Below are positions 12,705 to 24,461 of a stretch of DNA of 64,000 nt, piece after piece. Both the position numbers and the translations under genes were made by a program. Source of the stretch: Dillenia suffruticosa (lineage: Eukaryota; Streptophyta; Magnoliopsida; Dilleniales; Dilleniaceae); NCBI GenBank assembly GCA_033439265.1, contig JAVTVX010000027.1, positions 3,053,001-3,117,000 on the forward strand, read 5' to 3'. Every line of letters begins with the position of its first letter. Position 1 is the stretch's first letter. The notes under the pieces were generated by a model. It saw nothing but the letters and a program-made list of their open reading frames with translations. It had not been told where the DNA came from and ran no database searches.

Positions 12705-12757
<53 letters not shown>
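11719..12757. other. intergenic between monooxygenase copies 1 and 2
   Basis: The 3' flank of copy 1, then a segment at 11950-12110 that resembles the dispersed AT-rich repeat family of this window in reverse orientation, then the promoter of copy 2. No gene is seen. Confidence 0.5.
12707..12752. repeat. (GA)n tract before monooxygenase copy 2
   Basis: About 23 GA units end 6 bp before the ATG at 12758. An upstream ATG at 12705 precedes the tract and opens a 28-codon frame that overlaps the main start and stops at 12789-12791. Confidence 0.9.
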
Positions 12758-12758
<1 letters not shown>

Positions 12759-14870
12759 TGGCGTGGAGAGAGGAAGATGTGGTGGTGGTAGGGGCTGGAA
12801 TAGCGGGGTTGGCAACAGCGGTGGCACTTAAACGTGTTGGGGTCCAAGCGCTGGTGCTAGAGAAGGCCGATGGGCTTCGAGCCACTGGTGCAGCCCTGAG
12901 CCTTGCACCCAATGCTTGGGTCGCTCTTGATGCGCTTGGTGTTTCTCACAAGCTGACTTCCCTTTATCTCCCTTCTTCAAAGTAAGAAAACTTCTCTTCC
13001 TCTCATTATGGATGGACAGAACTTTCTCCTAAAAGAATATTATAATTTCCTTTTTATATTAATCTAATAAACTAGTGAATTTTTTTTAGGGCTTACATAA
13101 CCGATGTAGCTACGGGAATCACCAAAGAAGTCCCCTTATCCAAAAATGAAGGGTAAGTTTTTCAAACACCCCTCATCTGCTTAGTTGTCTGGTGAATGAA
13201 TCTCGGAAAGAAATTCTCAATCTCACCGTCCTCGAATTTTCAAATTTTGATTAACTGCTAACTCATTCATGGGATTTATCATAAATGTTTTGAGACAGCA
13301 AAGACTATAAATAAAGAATAATATGCCCAAATATTATGGTAACAAGAGTTTTGATACAGGCAAGGACCTGGACCGAGGACAGTGCACCGTAAAGTCTTGC
13401 TAGAGGCTCTGGCAGAGGAGCTGCCTAATGAAGCCATTCGATTTTCATCGAAGCTCACTTCCATCGAATTTGAATCTGAAGGCCCATCCAACATTCTTAT
13501 TCATTTGAGTGATGGGACACTAATCAAATCCAAGGTAAAGTCATAAGTAAAAATACTTAGCAACTGATTTCTTTTTCTTCTTCTTCTTCTTCTTCATTTT
13601 TTTTTTGCTAGACAAAAAAAGAACGGGAGGGGTAGTCAAAATGGCCAGCCCCTCTTGGACTTGACCATAATGGTTGGTCTCTAGCCGCTAAACACTTTGA
13701 TGTAGTTTTGACTAAACTATTATTGCAATTAAATTGCTTATAAACATTGTGTTATATGTCAATTTTGAGCACAGGTTCTCGTAGGGTGTGACGGGGTACA
13801 CTCTGTTGTGGCACGATGGCTGGGATTGAGTCGTCCAGTCAATTCGGGTCGATGGGCAGTGCGTGGGTTAGCCACGTTTCTTGAAGGCCATGGCCTGCGC
13901 CAAGATCATGTCCAACAATTTGTAGATGCGGGCAGGAGGGCTGGTTTTGATCCTTTGAATGATAAAGACCTCTACTGGGGCTTCACTAGCAATTTTCCTC
14001 TCCCAGGTTAGCTCTTCTTTCCACACCCATTCTAAAATATTTTTCCCTTTTTCTACGGGACCAAAATGGCCTTAAATATATACCAAGGGTGGTTGTAACC
14101 AGCACTTTCTTTGATGGGCACAATTTTTTCATATAGACATAACCAATATGGTGGTGCTACAATAACCGCGACAAAATCAAAATTTATATCAAAAACGAAC
14201 TAGAACATACATTTAGCATTAATCAGCACCAATGCTTTTTAGAATGTTTATTTATGCTTTGCATAGGTGATAGGCCCAATTCCCTAATCCCCAAATTGGT
14301 TGTTTGGGTGTTACAGATGATCATGGCATGGCTGGAGACCCCAAACTCATACTGAATCAACTGCTTGAAAAGTATTGCAAGGACTTCCCAGCCAAGTACT
14401 CAGAAGTTGTCCGCCGATCAGATCTTTCCACAGTATCGTGGGCCCCATTATTGTTTCGGTATCCATGGGACGTCCTAGTAGGTAAGTTGAGCAATGGAGG
14501 TGTTACAGTAGCAGGGGATGCCATGCATCCTATGACCCCGGAGTTGGGACAAGGTGGTTGCGCTGCATTAGAGGATGCCGTGGTCCTAGGCCGTCACATT
14601 GGAGAGTTGTTCCTAAAAAATAAGGGCCTTGTGGCTGAAGAGGTCAATTCTGCAATCAAAGGATACGTGAATGAGAGGAGATGGCGAGCTGCTACTTTGA
14701 TCATGGGCTCATATTTGTCAGGTTGGGCTCAGTATGCTGGAAGCGGAGGGTGGAGAAAATTTTTAAGGGATTCAATATTTTATAGATTTATTTATCCTAA
14801 ATTTTTCGACTCCATACATTACGATTGTGGCAAATTGCCTCTGGTCCCCTCTACTCAAATCAAGGATTAG
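12758..14870 (+). CDS. MO2: FAD-dependent monooxygenase (MO2-like), tandem copy 2
   Basis: Five exons (12758-12981, 13090-13152, 13360-13534, 13775-14006, 14317-14870) give 415 aa. The GAGIAG, GCDGVHS and GDAMHPMTPELGQGG motifs are all intact, so the FAD site looks functional. Exon phases and the 63-nt exon 2 match copies 1 and 4. The start MAWREEDVVVVGAGIAG lies just after a GA tract; the ORF can be extended upstream in frame only through Arg-Glu repeats with no ATG, so 12758 is the natural start. Substrate is unknown; the family hydroxylates small molecules with NAD(P)H and O2. Local oddity: exon 4 ends TSNFPLPG where the other copies have a KSxPQG ending, a difference that may affect the pocket. 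Confidence 0.92.
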
Positions 14871-15276
14871 CATAAGAAGACAGATTCAGACTGAGCTGAT
14901 ATATTCCTCATGCATGGTTTAGTTAGTCATTTTGCAAATTTTTGATTTGATTTAATCTATATTGTTTAGACGAGTTTGATTGTAATATTTTTTTATTAAA
15001 TTACATTTTGTTGTTTTTTCTTTTAAAATTTTAAAGAATTTTAAATATATTATTTTTCAGAGTGTAACCCATGAAAGTATTATTTTTTTTAATCATTTGT
15101 AATTTGCTTTCGAATTGAGTCATTTAGATAGGCATAAGAATAGCCTTTCTAATTTTTATAACCCATAAAATTATATCAATCTGATTCTATAAATTATATA
15201 ATTAACTTTACATATATCAGAGCACTTAATCCAAAAGATATTCGAATAAAAATTTTACAGTTCTTTGTAATATAAA

Positions 15277-15323
<47 letters not shown>

Positions 15324-16967
15324 GAATGTGAGGTGGGGGTTGCTTTGCTCTCAAAGTAGTTTATTTTTTGATTTGATCACAGATATTTTAAAATTTTACT
15401 GATTCGATTTGATTAATTTAAATGTTGATTCTTTGGATACTTTACAAAATTCAAATTTAAAAATTTAATTAAAGGAATTAGTGCACTTCAATTGAATTGA
15501 CCCTGGCTAACGTTGATCAAAGCAGCCTATTGTGACAATAGAAAATAGGGATAGAAAGGCAATAATGCACGAACTAATGGGGCCAAGGTGTTGTCACGTC
15601 GCCATGTCCCAAATTCGGGTGCTTCGAAGAGTTCGAGATCCTTTGAGATGCCATGCCCCAAATTACTCTTCAAGGAATACAAACACTACAAACAAAAAGG
15701 ATCGAGTTCTCTCTCTCTATTTAATTCTCTCTCTTTTTTAATTTTTTTAAAATATATTTACAAGTCATTCGATTTTAATTAGTTGTTAGGATTTCACTTC
15801 AATAAATAAGGATAAAAGAAAAATGTTTTTTTTAATTTTTTATAATTTATGAAATTCATAGTAAAAAATATGTATTTTATGCTTTCCATATCAATCATTT
15901 GGTCATATTTTCTGTTATTCTTTATTTTTAGATACAATTTCAGGGAAGAAAAAGAAAAATCAACGGGTGTTTTGTATATAACTTGGCTACTATGAGATTT
16001 ATACAAGAAAGAAGTCTGCTTGTAGAGCATTGCCTACAGATTTTTCTAGTGATTTGGATTAATAGAGTAAATTAAACTAATTTTGCTTTTCTTCCTTCTT
16101 ATTGGGTTTTTATTGTCCATGCCCTAGGAATAACTAAGAAGCTATTAAAAAGATTATCTTCTAAAGGGGTTTTTGCAACTTTTTATTCACCATCGTTGCA
16201 TGCCCCCAACAAGGTTCAGTCTCAAAAAAAAAAACCAAAAGTTAATTATTAGAGCCGCCATGACCTTGGTTTTGTATGGCAAAGAGTGACCACCCTTTGA
16301 TTGGCCCAGTTTAAATTTTTTATTTTTTTATTATTTAATTAATATGAGTCACCACATTATGCCTTGAATCTCTCAATTGTATTACCACTCTCTCTCTCTC
16401 TCACCCTCTCTACACGACAGAGCTGTAAGAGCCATGTGATAGACTGATAAGAGTCCAAGTTCCCAAAAAAGAAAAAAATATATGGGAGAGGACACAACCT
16501 TTCGTGTGACGATAAATTATTGAGAAGAGAATGAAAAATTTTCTCATAAATTTTCATAAAGATGAATGATACATGGTTATGTATTTTTTAATAAGACTTT
16601 CATGAATCATAAGCTCAAAATACATATCATCAGAAGAATTTTAATTATAAAAATGCATATTTATTTATCGAATTTGTCACAAGATTATTTTATTATTTAA
16701 ATGATCATAACATAAAATATACTCTTAAGTAACCAAGAATATTATATAATATTTAGTATTTTTTATGTTTAATTTATTTGGTGCATATAGGGATCAAAGC
16801 TTTACATAGAAACATTACACGCTTACAATGGACATTTTTGTGTTATTTTTTTTATTTTTCATGGCAATTTTAGCTGTGACATTCACGTCATCTGTCCAAG
16901 CCATTACCCACAAGGGATAGACTTGTCTAGTCAACTTTTGTATCCTTCGAGATATTATATGAGACAA

Positions 16968-16972
<5 letters not shown>
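14871..16972. other. intergenic between monooxygenase copies 2 and 3
   Basis: AT-rich spacer with an ATT trinucleotide tract (15277-15323), a CT-rich patch near 16388-16412, and no protein-like ORF. The segment 16918-16960 resembles the promoter of copy 4: both contain an AGTCTAGTCAA-like motif (here CTTGTCTAGTCAA) followed by TCGA and a TATA-like stretch. Confidence 0.5.
15277..15323. repeat. (ATT)n microsatellite
   Basis: About 15 ATT units downstream of monooxygenase copy 2. Confidence 0.9.

Positions 16973-16974
<2 letters not shown>

Positions 16975-16998
<24 letters not shown>
16975..16998. repeat. (GA)n tract before monooxygenase copy 3
   Basis: Twelve GA units lie between an upstream ATG (16973) and the main ATG (17011). 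The small upstream frame of 13 codons ends at TGA 17012-17014, which overlaps the main ATG as ATGA. Confidence 0.9.
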
Positions 16999-17010
16999 TC
17001 AAAGTTGGAA

Positions 17011-19298
17011 ATGACGGAGGAGGATGTGGTGGTGGTGGGTGCCGGAATAGCGGGGTTGGCGACGGCGGTGGCACTTAAACGAGTTGGGGTTCGGGCCCTG
17101 GTGCTTGAGAGGTCCGAAGAGCTTCGAGCCACAGGTGCAGGGTTGAGCCTTTTCCCGAATGCCTTTTGTGCTCTTGATGCCCTTGGTGTTTCTCACAAGC
17201 TCACTTCCCTTTATGCCTCTTCTACCAAGTACTGAAATTTTCTTATATTGAGCCACTTTCATATACTCTAGGCGTGACTCATTTTAATCATTTTCTGCTT
17301 TTTTAATTTTTTTTTTCTTTTAGGGGTTGTATAACCAATATTGCAAGTGGAATTACTCGAGAAGTTTCTTTTGGGTGAGGCTCCTAAAAACACCCCTTGT
17401 TAGGCAAGAGCTCCACCAGTATTATGCTAACACAGAGCTTTGTAGCAGGCAAGGGCTTGGACCTATAGCAGTGCATCGTAAAGCATTGCTAGAGGCTTTG
17501 GCGGAGGAGCTGCCTAACGACGCCATTCGTTTTTCTTCGAAACTCACTTCCATTGAGATGGAAGCTGCTGATCATAAACGACAAGACTCATCTGGCATTC
17601 TTATCCACTTGGATGATGGTACACCTATTAAAGCCAAGGTAATGTCATATCATTAGAAAAATAAAATAAAATAAAATTCTAGTGCTATATATATTTTAAA
17701 AAAAAAAATCTTTTCTGACATTTTTCTGGGGGAAAATTTATGGGCATTCGATTTTTTTTTTTTTTTTAATTTTCAATTGAGAACAGGTTTTAGTGGGATG
17801 TGACGGGGTGCACTCGGTTGTGGCACAATGGTTAGGACTGAGCCAACCCGCGTATTCTGGTCGAGGCGCGGCCCGTGGGTTGGCCCTGATTCCTGAGGGG
17901 CATGGGCTGAGCCAAGATCAGGTCCACCAATTTGTAGATACGGGCAAGAGGGCCGGTCTTTTTCCTCTCAATGATAAAGAAGTGTATTGGTTCTTCAGTT
18001 GCAAATCTACCCCCCAAGGTTAGCTCTTCTTCTCTCCCACCATGCTCCCACAATACCAAAATGGAAAAAAAGAATTATGATAAAAATAAAAAGAAAATCT
18101 TACACTCCGAAATATACTTATTTAAGTTTTATATATTTTTTGTAGATTAGTCACTTTTTCATAAGAGTATATTTAGAACAAAAGAAGAGTGTTTGAGATA
18201 ATTGTTGATACTATAATTTTATGAAAAATAAATACATTATTATAATAGTGAAATCAATCATAAATTTCTTTTTAACTCTTACATAATTTTAATGTCTAAT
18301 GTATTGTAACCGATGCGTTAATGGTCGGGGTTGAATTTTTTTAGTTAAATTCTGTTCGAAATGGATTATTTGAAATCAATAAATTAATTATCATCGAAAT
18401 TATGAAAAATTTACATAAAATTTTAAAATAAAATAATTATATTTTTTATTTAAGAAAATATAAAATAATGAAAAAGAGCCACGTTAAGTGGCAATGTGGG
18501 CGAAAGTACTTAGTTTTATATAAATATATCAAAATTCAGAAAAATGACTAAATAAATAATTTAAGTGTTGCTTTTTTCATTAGTGTTTTAATCATGAGCT
18601 AATATATGTATATGTTACGTAAGATTTGAACCTTCGGGACTTAATCATGAGCCGATATATTCAATAATTATTTCCCCTTATTTTTGCAATGGGGCATTGG
18701 CCCAAGTCCTAGTAAATAGTGTTGATTGTTGGCTGCTTCAGATGATCATGACATGAGTAGAGACCCCAAGCTCATACAAAAGCAAGTGATTGAAAAGCAC
18801 TGCAGGGACTTCCCGGCCAAGTTCCTAGAAATCATCCAACAATCGGATCTTGCCACGTTGACATGGGCCCCGCTCGTGTTCCGATACCCATGGAACGTAA
18901 TCCTTGGAAAAATGTACAAGGGAGGAGTGACCGTGGCTGGCGACGCCATGCACCCGATGACCCCCGATTTAGGACAAGGTGGTTGTGCAGCTTTAGAAGA
19001 TGCAGTGGTTCTAGGTCGTCACATTGGAGAATTGTTCCTAAAAAATAAGAGGATTGTGCCTCAAGAGGTGGGCGTTGCACTCAAGAGTTACGTGAATGAG
19101 AGGAGATGGCGCGCCGCTGGTTTGATCACAGGGTCCTATCTATCTGGGTGGGCTCAACAGGTCGGAAATAATTGGTGGATGAAATTTTTAAGGGATGTTA
19201 TCTTTTATAAGTTTCTTTATCCTAAGATTTTTGATTCCATACGTTATGATTGTGGTACATTGCCTCGCAATTTGGATGATCCTACTAAGATGGATTAA
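17011..19298 (+). CDS. MO2: FAD-dependent monooxygenase (MO2-like), tandem copy 3
   Basis: Five exons (17011-17228, 17324-17374, 17449-17638, 17787-18018, 18742-19298) give 415 aa. Motifs GAGIAG, GCDGVHS and GDAMHPMTPDLGQGG are intact. Exon 2 is 51 nt rather than 63 nt as in the other copies: the donor is GG|gtgagg and reading through it meets TGA, so four residues are lost from the loop after the first strand-helix unit. Intron 2 is correspondingly tiny (74 nt). Intron 4 is long (723 nt) and AT-rich. I took the ATG at 17011 because the frame upstream offers only TTG. Closest to copy 4 by eye, including shared wording such as ERSE and LSLFPNAFCALDALGVS. Substrate unknown. Confidence 0.9.
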
Positions 19299-22090
19299 GG
19301 TATTCCTCCTACGGTTTAATTAAAATAAGTTAGCTTGAAAACATGTAAGATTTGCCTCTTTTTCTTTCTCTACAATTTTCTGACTGTATTCAAGCTAACA
19401 CAGCTATGGTTGGTTCCTGCATACATGTAAGATGGAGTTTTGGAAACATTCTTAAACAAAGAACTACTTGTTACCCATTTGTGGTATTTCTTCCTTTATT
19501 TAAGTGTAAGAAATTTTGTGCAATATTTGGATATCGATATTTGATAACTATTTCTTCCTTTGTTTTGTTACTTGGCAGCCACGTGCTCGTGGGCTGGGAT
19601 TGGCGGTTGCGGGTCGAAAAATGGCAGGCTTGTTCAATCCCTAGAACTCGCGGTTCAGGTCGGTTTCGGGCCCAAACCAATGGCCATGTTGTGCAAGATT
19701 AACCAGTTTAAAACTAGACTCTGGACTTTTTTCTTCGGCACAATACAAATCTTTGGCGCGGTTTGGGGCTTATTGATAGATCATAAATTGATTTAATAAT
19801 TATAATTAATTTTATTTTATTTTTAAATAAATATTATACTAATAGTATAAAGCCTCTCAAACTCATGTTTTTTGTAGTTTATTTTCTGGCGGAATTTATT
19901 TATTTTCTTATTTTTCTTCTTCTTCCATATTTTGTTCTTAGTTTTCTTTTTTATTTGATGGGTGTATTAAAGTGTTGATTTTTCATGGTTATAAGATCTA
20001 ATTGAGTGTATTGTATTAATGTCTCATAAATATTTATTAAATTCTCATACTTAATTGTTTATGATTTATTTTGATTTATTAAATTAAAAAGCCTATATTC
20101 AATAATTTTAGAATAATTTATAGACAATTACCACGATAAATTTATAATTATTTATTTTCTTAATTCATGACTTTGTTAATAATTTAATTTATGTCATGGA
20201 TTAAATAATCTAATTTAAATAAACTTGTTTGTGTGTTTGTTAATTAGAATTAGATTTTTCTAAATTTTAATACTAATATTAAATCTTAAGAAATTCTATA
20301 CGATTGTCTTTTGATTAGAAAAATAATGAACGACCTTCTCTTGATTATTGATAAATAAGAAGAGATTGATTGTTTGACATTTATTAAATGACTATAATCA
20401 ATTTATTTATGAATTGTTGAATTCATTAGATGTATCGATGATCATTCAATTTGATTCAAGGTGGATATAAATTTTTTTGACTAACAATTGATTTTCTATT
20501 AATTTTTAATTCTTTTAATTTCAAGTTATTTATTTATTTATTTAGTTAATTATTTTTTGAATTAATTTACTAGTTTAGTTAATCTTACACCATATTTTAT
20601 TATTTTTATTATTTTGTCGAGACACCACTTGTTCCAGCCGGTCATGACCCGGTTTTCAAATGTTTGTGGCTGAACTTCAACCTTTTTTTTTTTTTTTTAA
20701 GTTTGATGATTCACCGTTGGTTCACTTGGCGGTTCTTCCCGGGCTGCTTTGACCCGCCAATTTATGAGTAGTTCAGGCCAACTTATGGTTCAGTTCCAAA
20801 AGCTCACCCAGAAGAGCCGGGCTGGTTCACGTGCAGAGCCGTCAGTCACGAATTTCACATTAGATCCCTAAATAATTATAAAATAGTATTTAAATCTAAT
20901 AGATTTTTCCATTCAACAGGTTAATTTTTTAATTCTCTTTGAGTTTAAGTTTGTTATTTGGATCCGTGACACAATTCAACCGAAAATAATACTATCTTCC
21001 ATTGAACTCTCTAGGAACCGAATATATATCTTTTCTCCCAATTTTTGTATGTCCCTCTCACTCAAACTGTCAATACCTTTTGATTTTTTCATACTGTTTT
21101 TTTCTCCCTCTATTTTCACACTATTAATAAAAAAAATTTATATTTTCCCGTCTTGCAAAAAAAAAATAAGAATTATGATTAAAATTAAATATTTTACAAC
21201 CGGTGAAAGCTCTCAAACTAATTTAAGAAGTGGTAATAATATTAATCACTATATTATGATTTTTTTTTTTAAAAATGTAGTAAAATAAGATAATTTGAAT
21301 TCAAAACAGTAAATAAGGAAATTAACTATTTTGGCTGTGCAGGGCTGCGGAGATTTTGCGTGCCGGCCAAGGTCGCCCTAATGCGCACGTGATCGCAATT
21401 GACTGCCGAAAGTTTTCCTCATCTCAATCGTATTCGTCACGCTTCTTTGCTAGGGACTTGAATTGACCGCGCGATTTGAAAATATTGAGAATATATTAAA
21501 TTCTTTTAATCAAATTATAAAAAAATCATGGTAATAATTCTCTCTGGGAAATGTAATATTTATTTATAAAATATCTATATTTTAAATAAAAAAATAAAAT
21601 TTAAAATAAGTTAAAGTAAATAGAGATGTTAATCATGCCCCGTTAATATTAGAATTAAACATTACATATTTATTTTTTGATTTAATTTTTGGTGGACTAC
21701 TGAATGAGGAAAAAGAATAAGAGCCATAAGAAGTAATTAGTTCATAATTATATAATTAATTTGAATAAGAGAGAATGAAATTTATTAAGCATTATTTATC
21801 AAAGTTAGAATTATTTATCTATCATAAATAAATACCAAAATTATATTATTAATAAATATGAAAACTATATTTTATAAATATAAGACTATTCAATTATGAG
21901 ACCTAATTACCTAAACCATTATTTTGTAGCCGCCCAAGATACTATTTTACTGGACCATCTTGCATCAATTGTGTAGTATTTTATTTGCTGTGCTTTGCTG
22001 TATATTTCCCCGAGGAAGACAAGCAGACAAGTCTAGTCAAGACTGGTTACCTCGAAGCCAGTATAAATGTTTAACCCACACACAATACAC

Positions 22091-22093
<3 letters not shown>
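19299..22093. other. intergenic between monooxygenase copies 3 and 4, with GC-rich islands
   Basis: The 3' flank of copy 3, then GC-rich islands at 19580-19700 and 20630-20850 that bracket about 900 bp of AT-rich DNA, and a third GC-rich patch at 21340-21470. The islands are rich in GGGC/GCCC-type words and contain no credible ORF. They look like decayed transposon sequence, possibly hAT-like, but no terminal repeats were established. The promoter of copy 4 follows, with TATAAAT at 22072-22078. Confidence 0.45.
22072..22078 (+). promoter_or_regulatory. TATA box of monooxygenase copy 4
   Basis: TATAAAT, 48 bp before the ATG at 22126, preceded by AAGTCTAGTCAAG, which is shared with the promoter of copy 3 and contains a TTGAC (W-box core) on the minus strand. 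Confidence 0.6.

Positions 22094-22125
<32 letters not shown>
22094..22125. repeat. (GA)n tract abutting the ATG of monooxygenase copy 4
   Basis: About 16 GA units run into the ATG. Unlike copies 1-3 there is no ATG directly in front of the tract (AACAGAGAG). Confidence 0.9.
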
Positions 22126-22132
<7 letters not shown>

Positions 22133-24461
22133 TGTCAACCGTGATGGAGGAAGATGTGGTGGTGGTGGGCGGTGGAATAGCCGGGTTGGCGACAGCAGTG
22201 GCACTGAAGCGAGTCAGCGTCCGAGCCCTGGTGCTGGAGAGGTCCGAAGGGCTTCGAGCTACTGGTGCAGCCTTGAGCCTTTTCCCCAATGCCTTTTGTG
22301 CTCTTGATGCTCTAGGCGTGTCTCAGAAGCTCTCTTCCATTTATACCCCAGCTACCAAGTACTGACCATTTTCATGTCGTCGCATGTTGACATTGCGGGA
22401 CTCATTTCAATTTTCTATATATTATTAATTTATTAATTATTTTTGGTTAGATTTGTGTTAGGGGATTTATTAAGAATATTGCTAGTGGATCCACTCGAGA
22501 AGTCTCTTTCACAGAAACCGAAGGGTAAGACACTAATAATTAGAAAGATTCATGTGAACCAACAATGCGAAGGTAACAAAAATTTTGATACAGGCAAGGG
22601 CTTGGACCAAGAGCAGTGCATCGAAAAGCCTTGCTAGAGGCTCTGGCAGAGGAGCTGCCCAATGACTCCATTCGTTTCTCGTCAAAGCTCACCTCCATTA
22701 AACAACATGACCCATCTAACATCCTTATTCAATTGGATGATGGTACGATAATAAAAACAAAGGTAAGTCATCTACTACAAATGATGTCCTCAAAATCTCA
22801 ATCCTATATTTCTAAAAATTTTTAAGATGATTCATTTTCAGATATTTCTTAAATTAGTTGTATTCCAGATTTATATTCTCGATATTTCTTAAGGATAAGG
22901 CATGATTTTATTTGATAAACATTTTGTTAATGTGCACAATTTTGGGCACAGGTTTTGGTGGGGTGTGATGGGGTGCACTCTGTTGTGGCACGGTGGTTGG
23001 GACTGAGCCGTCCGGTCAATTCGGGTAGAGGCGCGGCTCGTGGGTTGGCCGTATTTCCTGAGGGCCACGGGTTGAGCCTAGATCAAGTCCATCAGTTTGT
23101 AGATGCGGGAAAGAGGGCTGGTTATGTTCCTCTCAATGACAAAGAAGTGTATTGGTTCCTCACTTGCAAATCCACTCCCCAAGGTCTGCTCTTCCCTCTC
23201 TTCCTCACAACACTCTCAACTCGGACTTAAAAAAAAGAGAAAAAAATTTTGGTTGTATTTTATAGGTAAATTTATCGATATTTACTTGATCTAATGATTG
23301 GATTTTAATATTTTTTAAATAAAATTTTGAGTTAAAATCTTGTGTATGACAAAAATAATTATCGGGAGAGTTTTATTTTTTAAATATCCAACTTAGATTA
23401 AACTTAATCGAGTTTAACATGATTACTAATTATCGATAGTTTATAAAAAAAATATCTATATTTTACTTTTTTAACCATAAAAAAGGGAAAAAAATAGATA
23501 ATAACCAATAAAAAAAATGTATCGAACCCTTAGAAAGTAAGATTAAATTAGTGTTTTCCAATAAATTATGTAACTCGCTAAGCTCAATTTTCTCAAGAGC
23601 CCTCTCCTATTCTCGGAGTTTCAAAAAAAAAAAAAAATTATGTAACTCGCTAATTTTTTATGAATATTTTAATCAAACAAAAGTTGTATTTGTTGTGTCA
23701 ACAATTATTGGGCCATGATACCAAAGCGGGCCCATTGTTGAGCCCAAGGTTTAACTGGACACTAGAAATGTGATGGCCCACTTATTAATCCAAATGGGTG
23801 AAGGGGCCCATTACCTAATTGCTGTATTTTTTTCTTTTTTTTTTTGCGGGGGGTTGAATAATTGCAGTTTTGGTTGTTGGCTATTTCAGATGATGGGATG
23901 GCCGGAAACCCCAATCTTATACAAAAGCAAGTTATTGAGAAGTATTGCAAGGACTTCCCGGCCGAGTATCTAGATGTTGTCCGCCATTCCGATCTTGCCA
24001 CATTGACATGGGCCCCATTGGTGTTCCGGTACCCATGGGACGTAATATCTGGGAACCTATGCAAGGGAGGGGTGGTCGTAGTAGGTGATGCCATGCACCC
24101 AATGACCCCTGATTTGGGACAAGGCGGCTGTGCAGCACTAGAGGATGCAGTGGTTCTAGGTCGTCACATGGGAGAATTGTTTCTGAAAAATCAGAGAATT
24201 GTGCCCCAAGATGTGGGTGTTGCACTAGGGAGGTTTGTGAGCGAGAGGAGATGGCGCGCCGCTGGTTTGATCACCGGTTCATATCTATCAGGGTGGGCTC
24301 AACAAATTGGAAACAATTGGTGGATGAAATTTTTAAGGGATATTATTTTTTATAAATTTCTTTATCCTAAGATTTTTGATTCCGTAAGATATAACTGCGG
24401 CAAATTGCCTTCTGCTTCGCCTTCCCAAAACAAGTCGGACAATCCAAACAAGATGGACTAA
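22126..24461 (+). CDS. MO2: FAD-dependent monooxygenase (MO2-like), tandem copy 4
   Basis: Five exons (22126-22358, 22462-22524, 22594-22762, 22952-23183, 23890-24461) give 422 aa. The dinucleotide motif reads GGGIAG rather than GAGIAG, which still fits GxGxxG. GCDGVHS and GDAMHPMTPDLGQGG are intact. The C-terminus is seven or more residues longer than in the paralogues, with a PSQNKSDNPNKMD tail. Three in-frame ATGs (22126, 22132, 22144) could start translation; the first is taken because it follows the leader directly, while the third best matches the N-terminal length of copy 3. Intron 4 is 706 nt and contains dispersed AT-rich repeat sequence. Substrate unknown; the family is flavin-dependent, NAD(P)H-using and usually soluble. 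Confidence 0.92.

Noticed and set aside
12587-12757. In-frame N-terminal extension of monooxygenase copy 2 through Arg-Glu repeats
   Set aside because: The extension is translated GA microsatellite with only a non-ATG or distant start. The ATG at 12758 matches the paralogues.
15532-16030. ORFs between monooxygenase copies 2 and 3
   Set aside because: AT-rich, Lys/Phe/Ser-biased translations with no recognisable motif.
19352-19796. Overlapping ORFs after monooxygenase copy 3
   Set aside because: They run through the 3' flank and a GC-rich repeat island. No domain and no similarity to the array genes.
21049-21288. 79-codon ORF
   Set aside because: Homopolymer-rich and AT-biased; chance frame.
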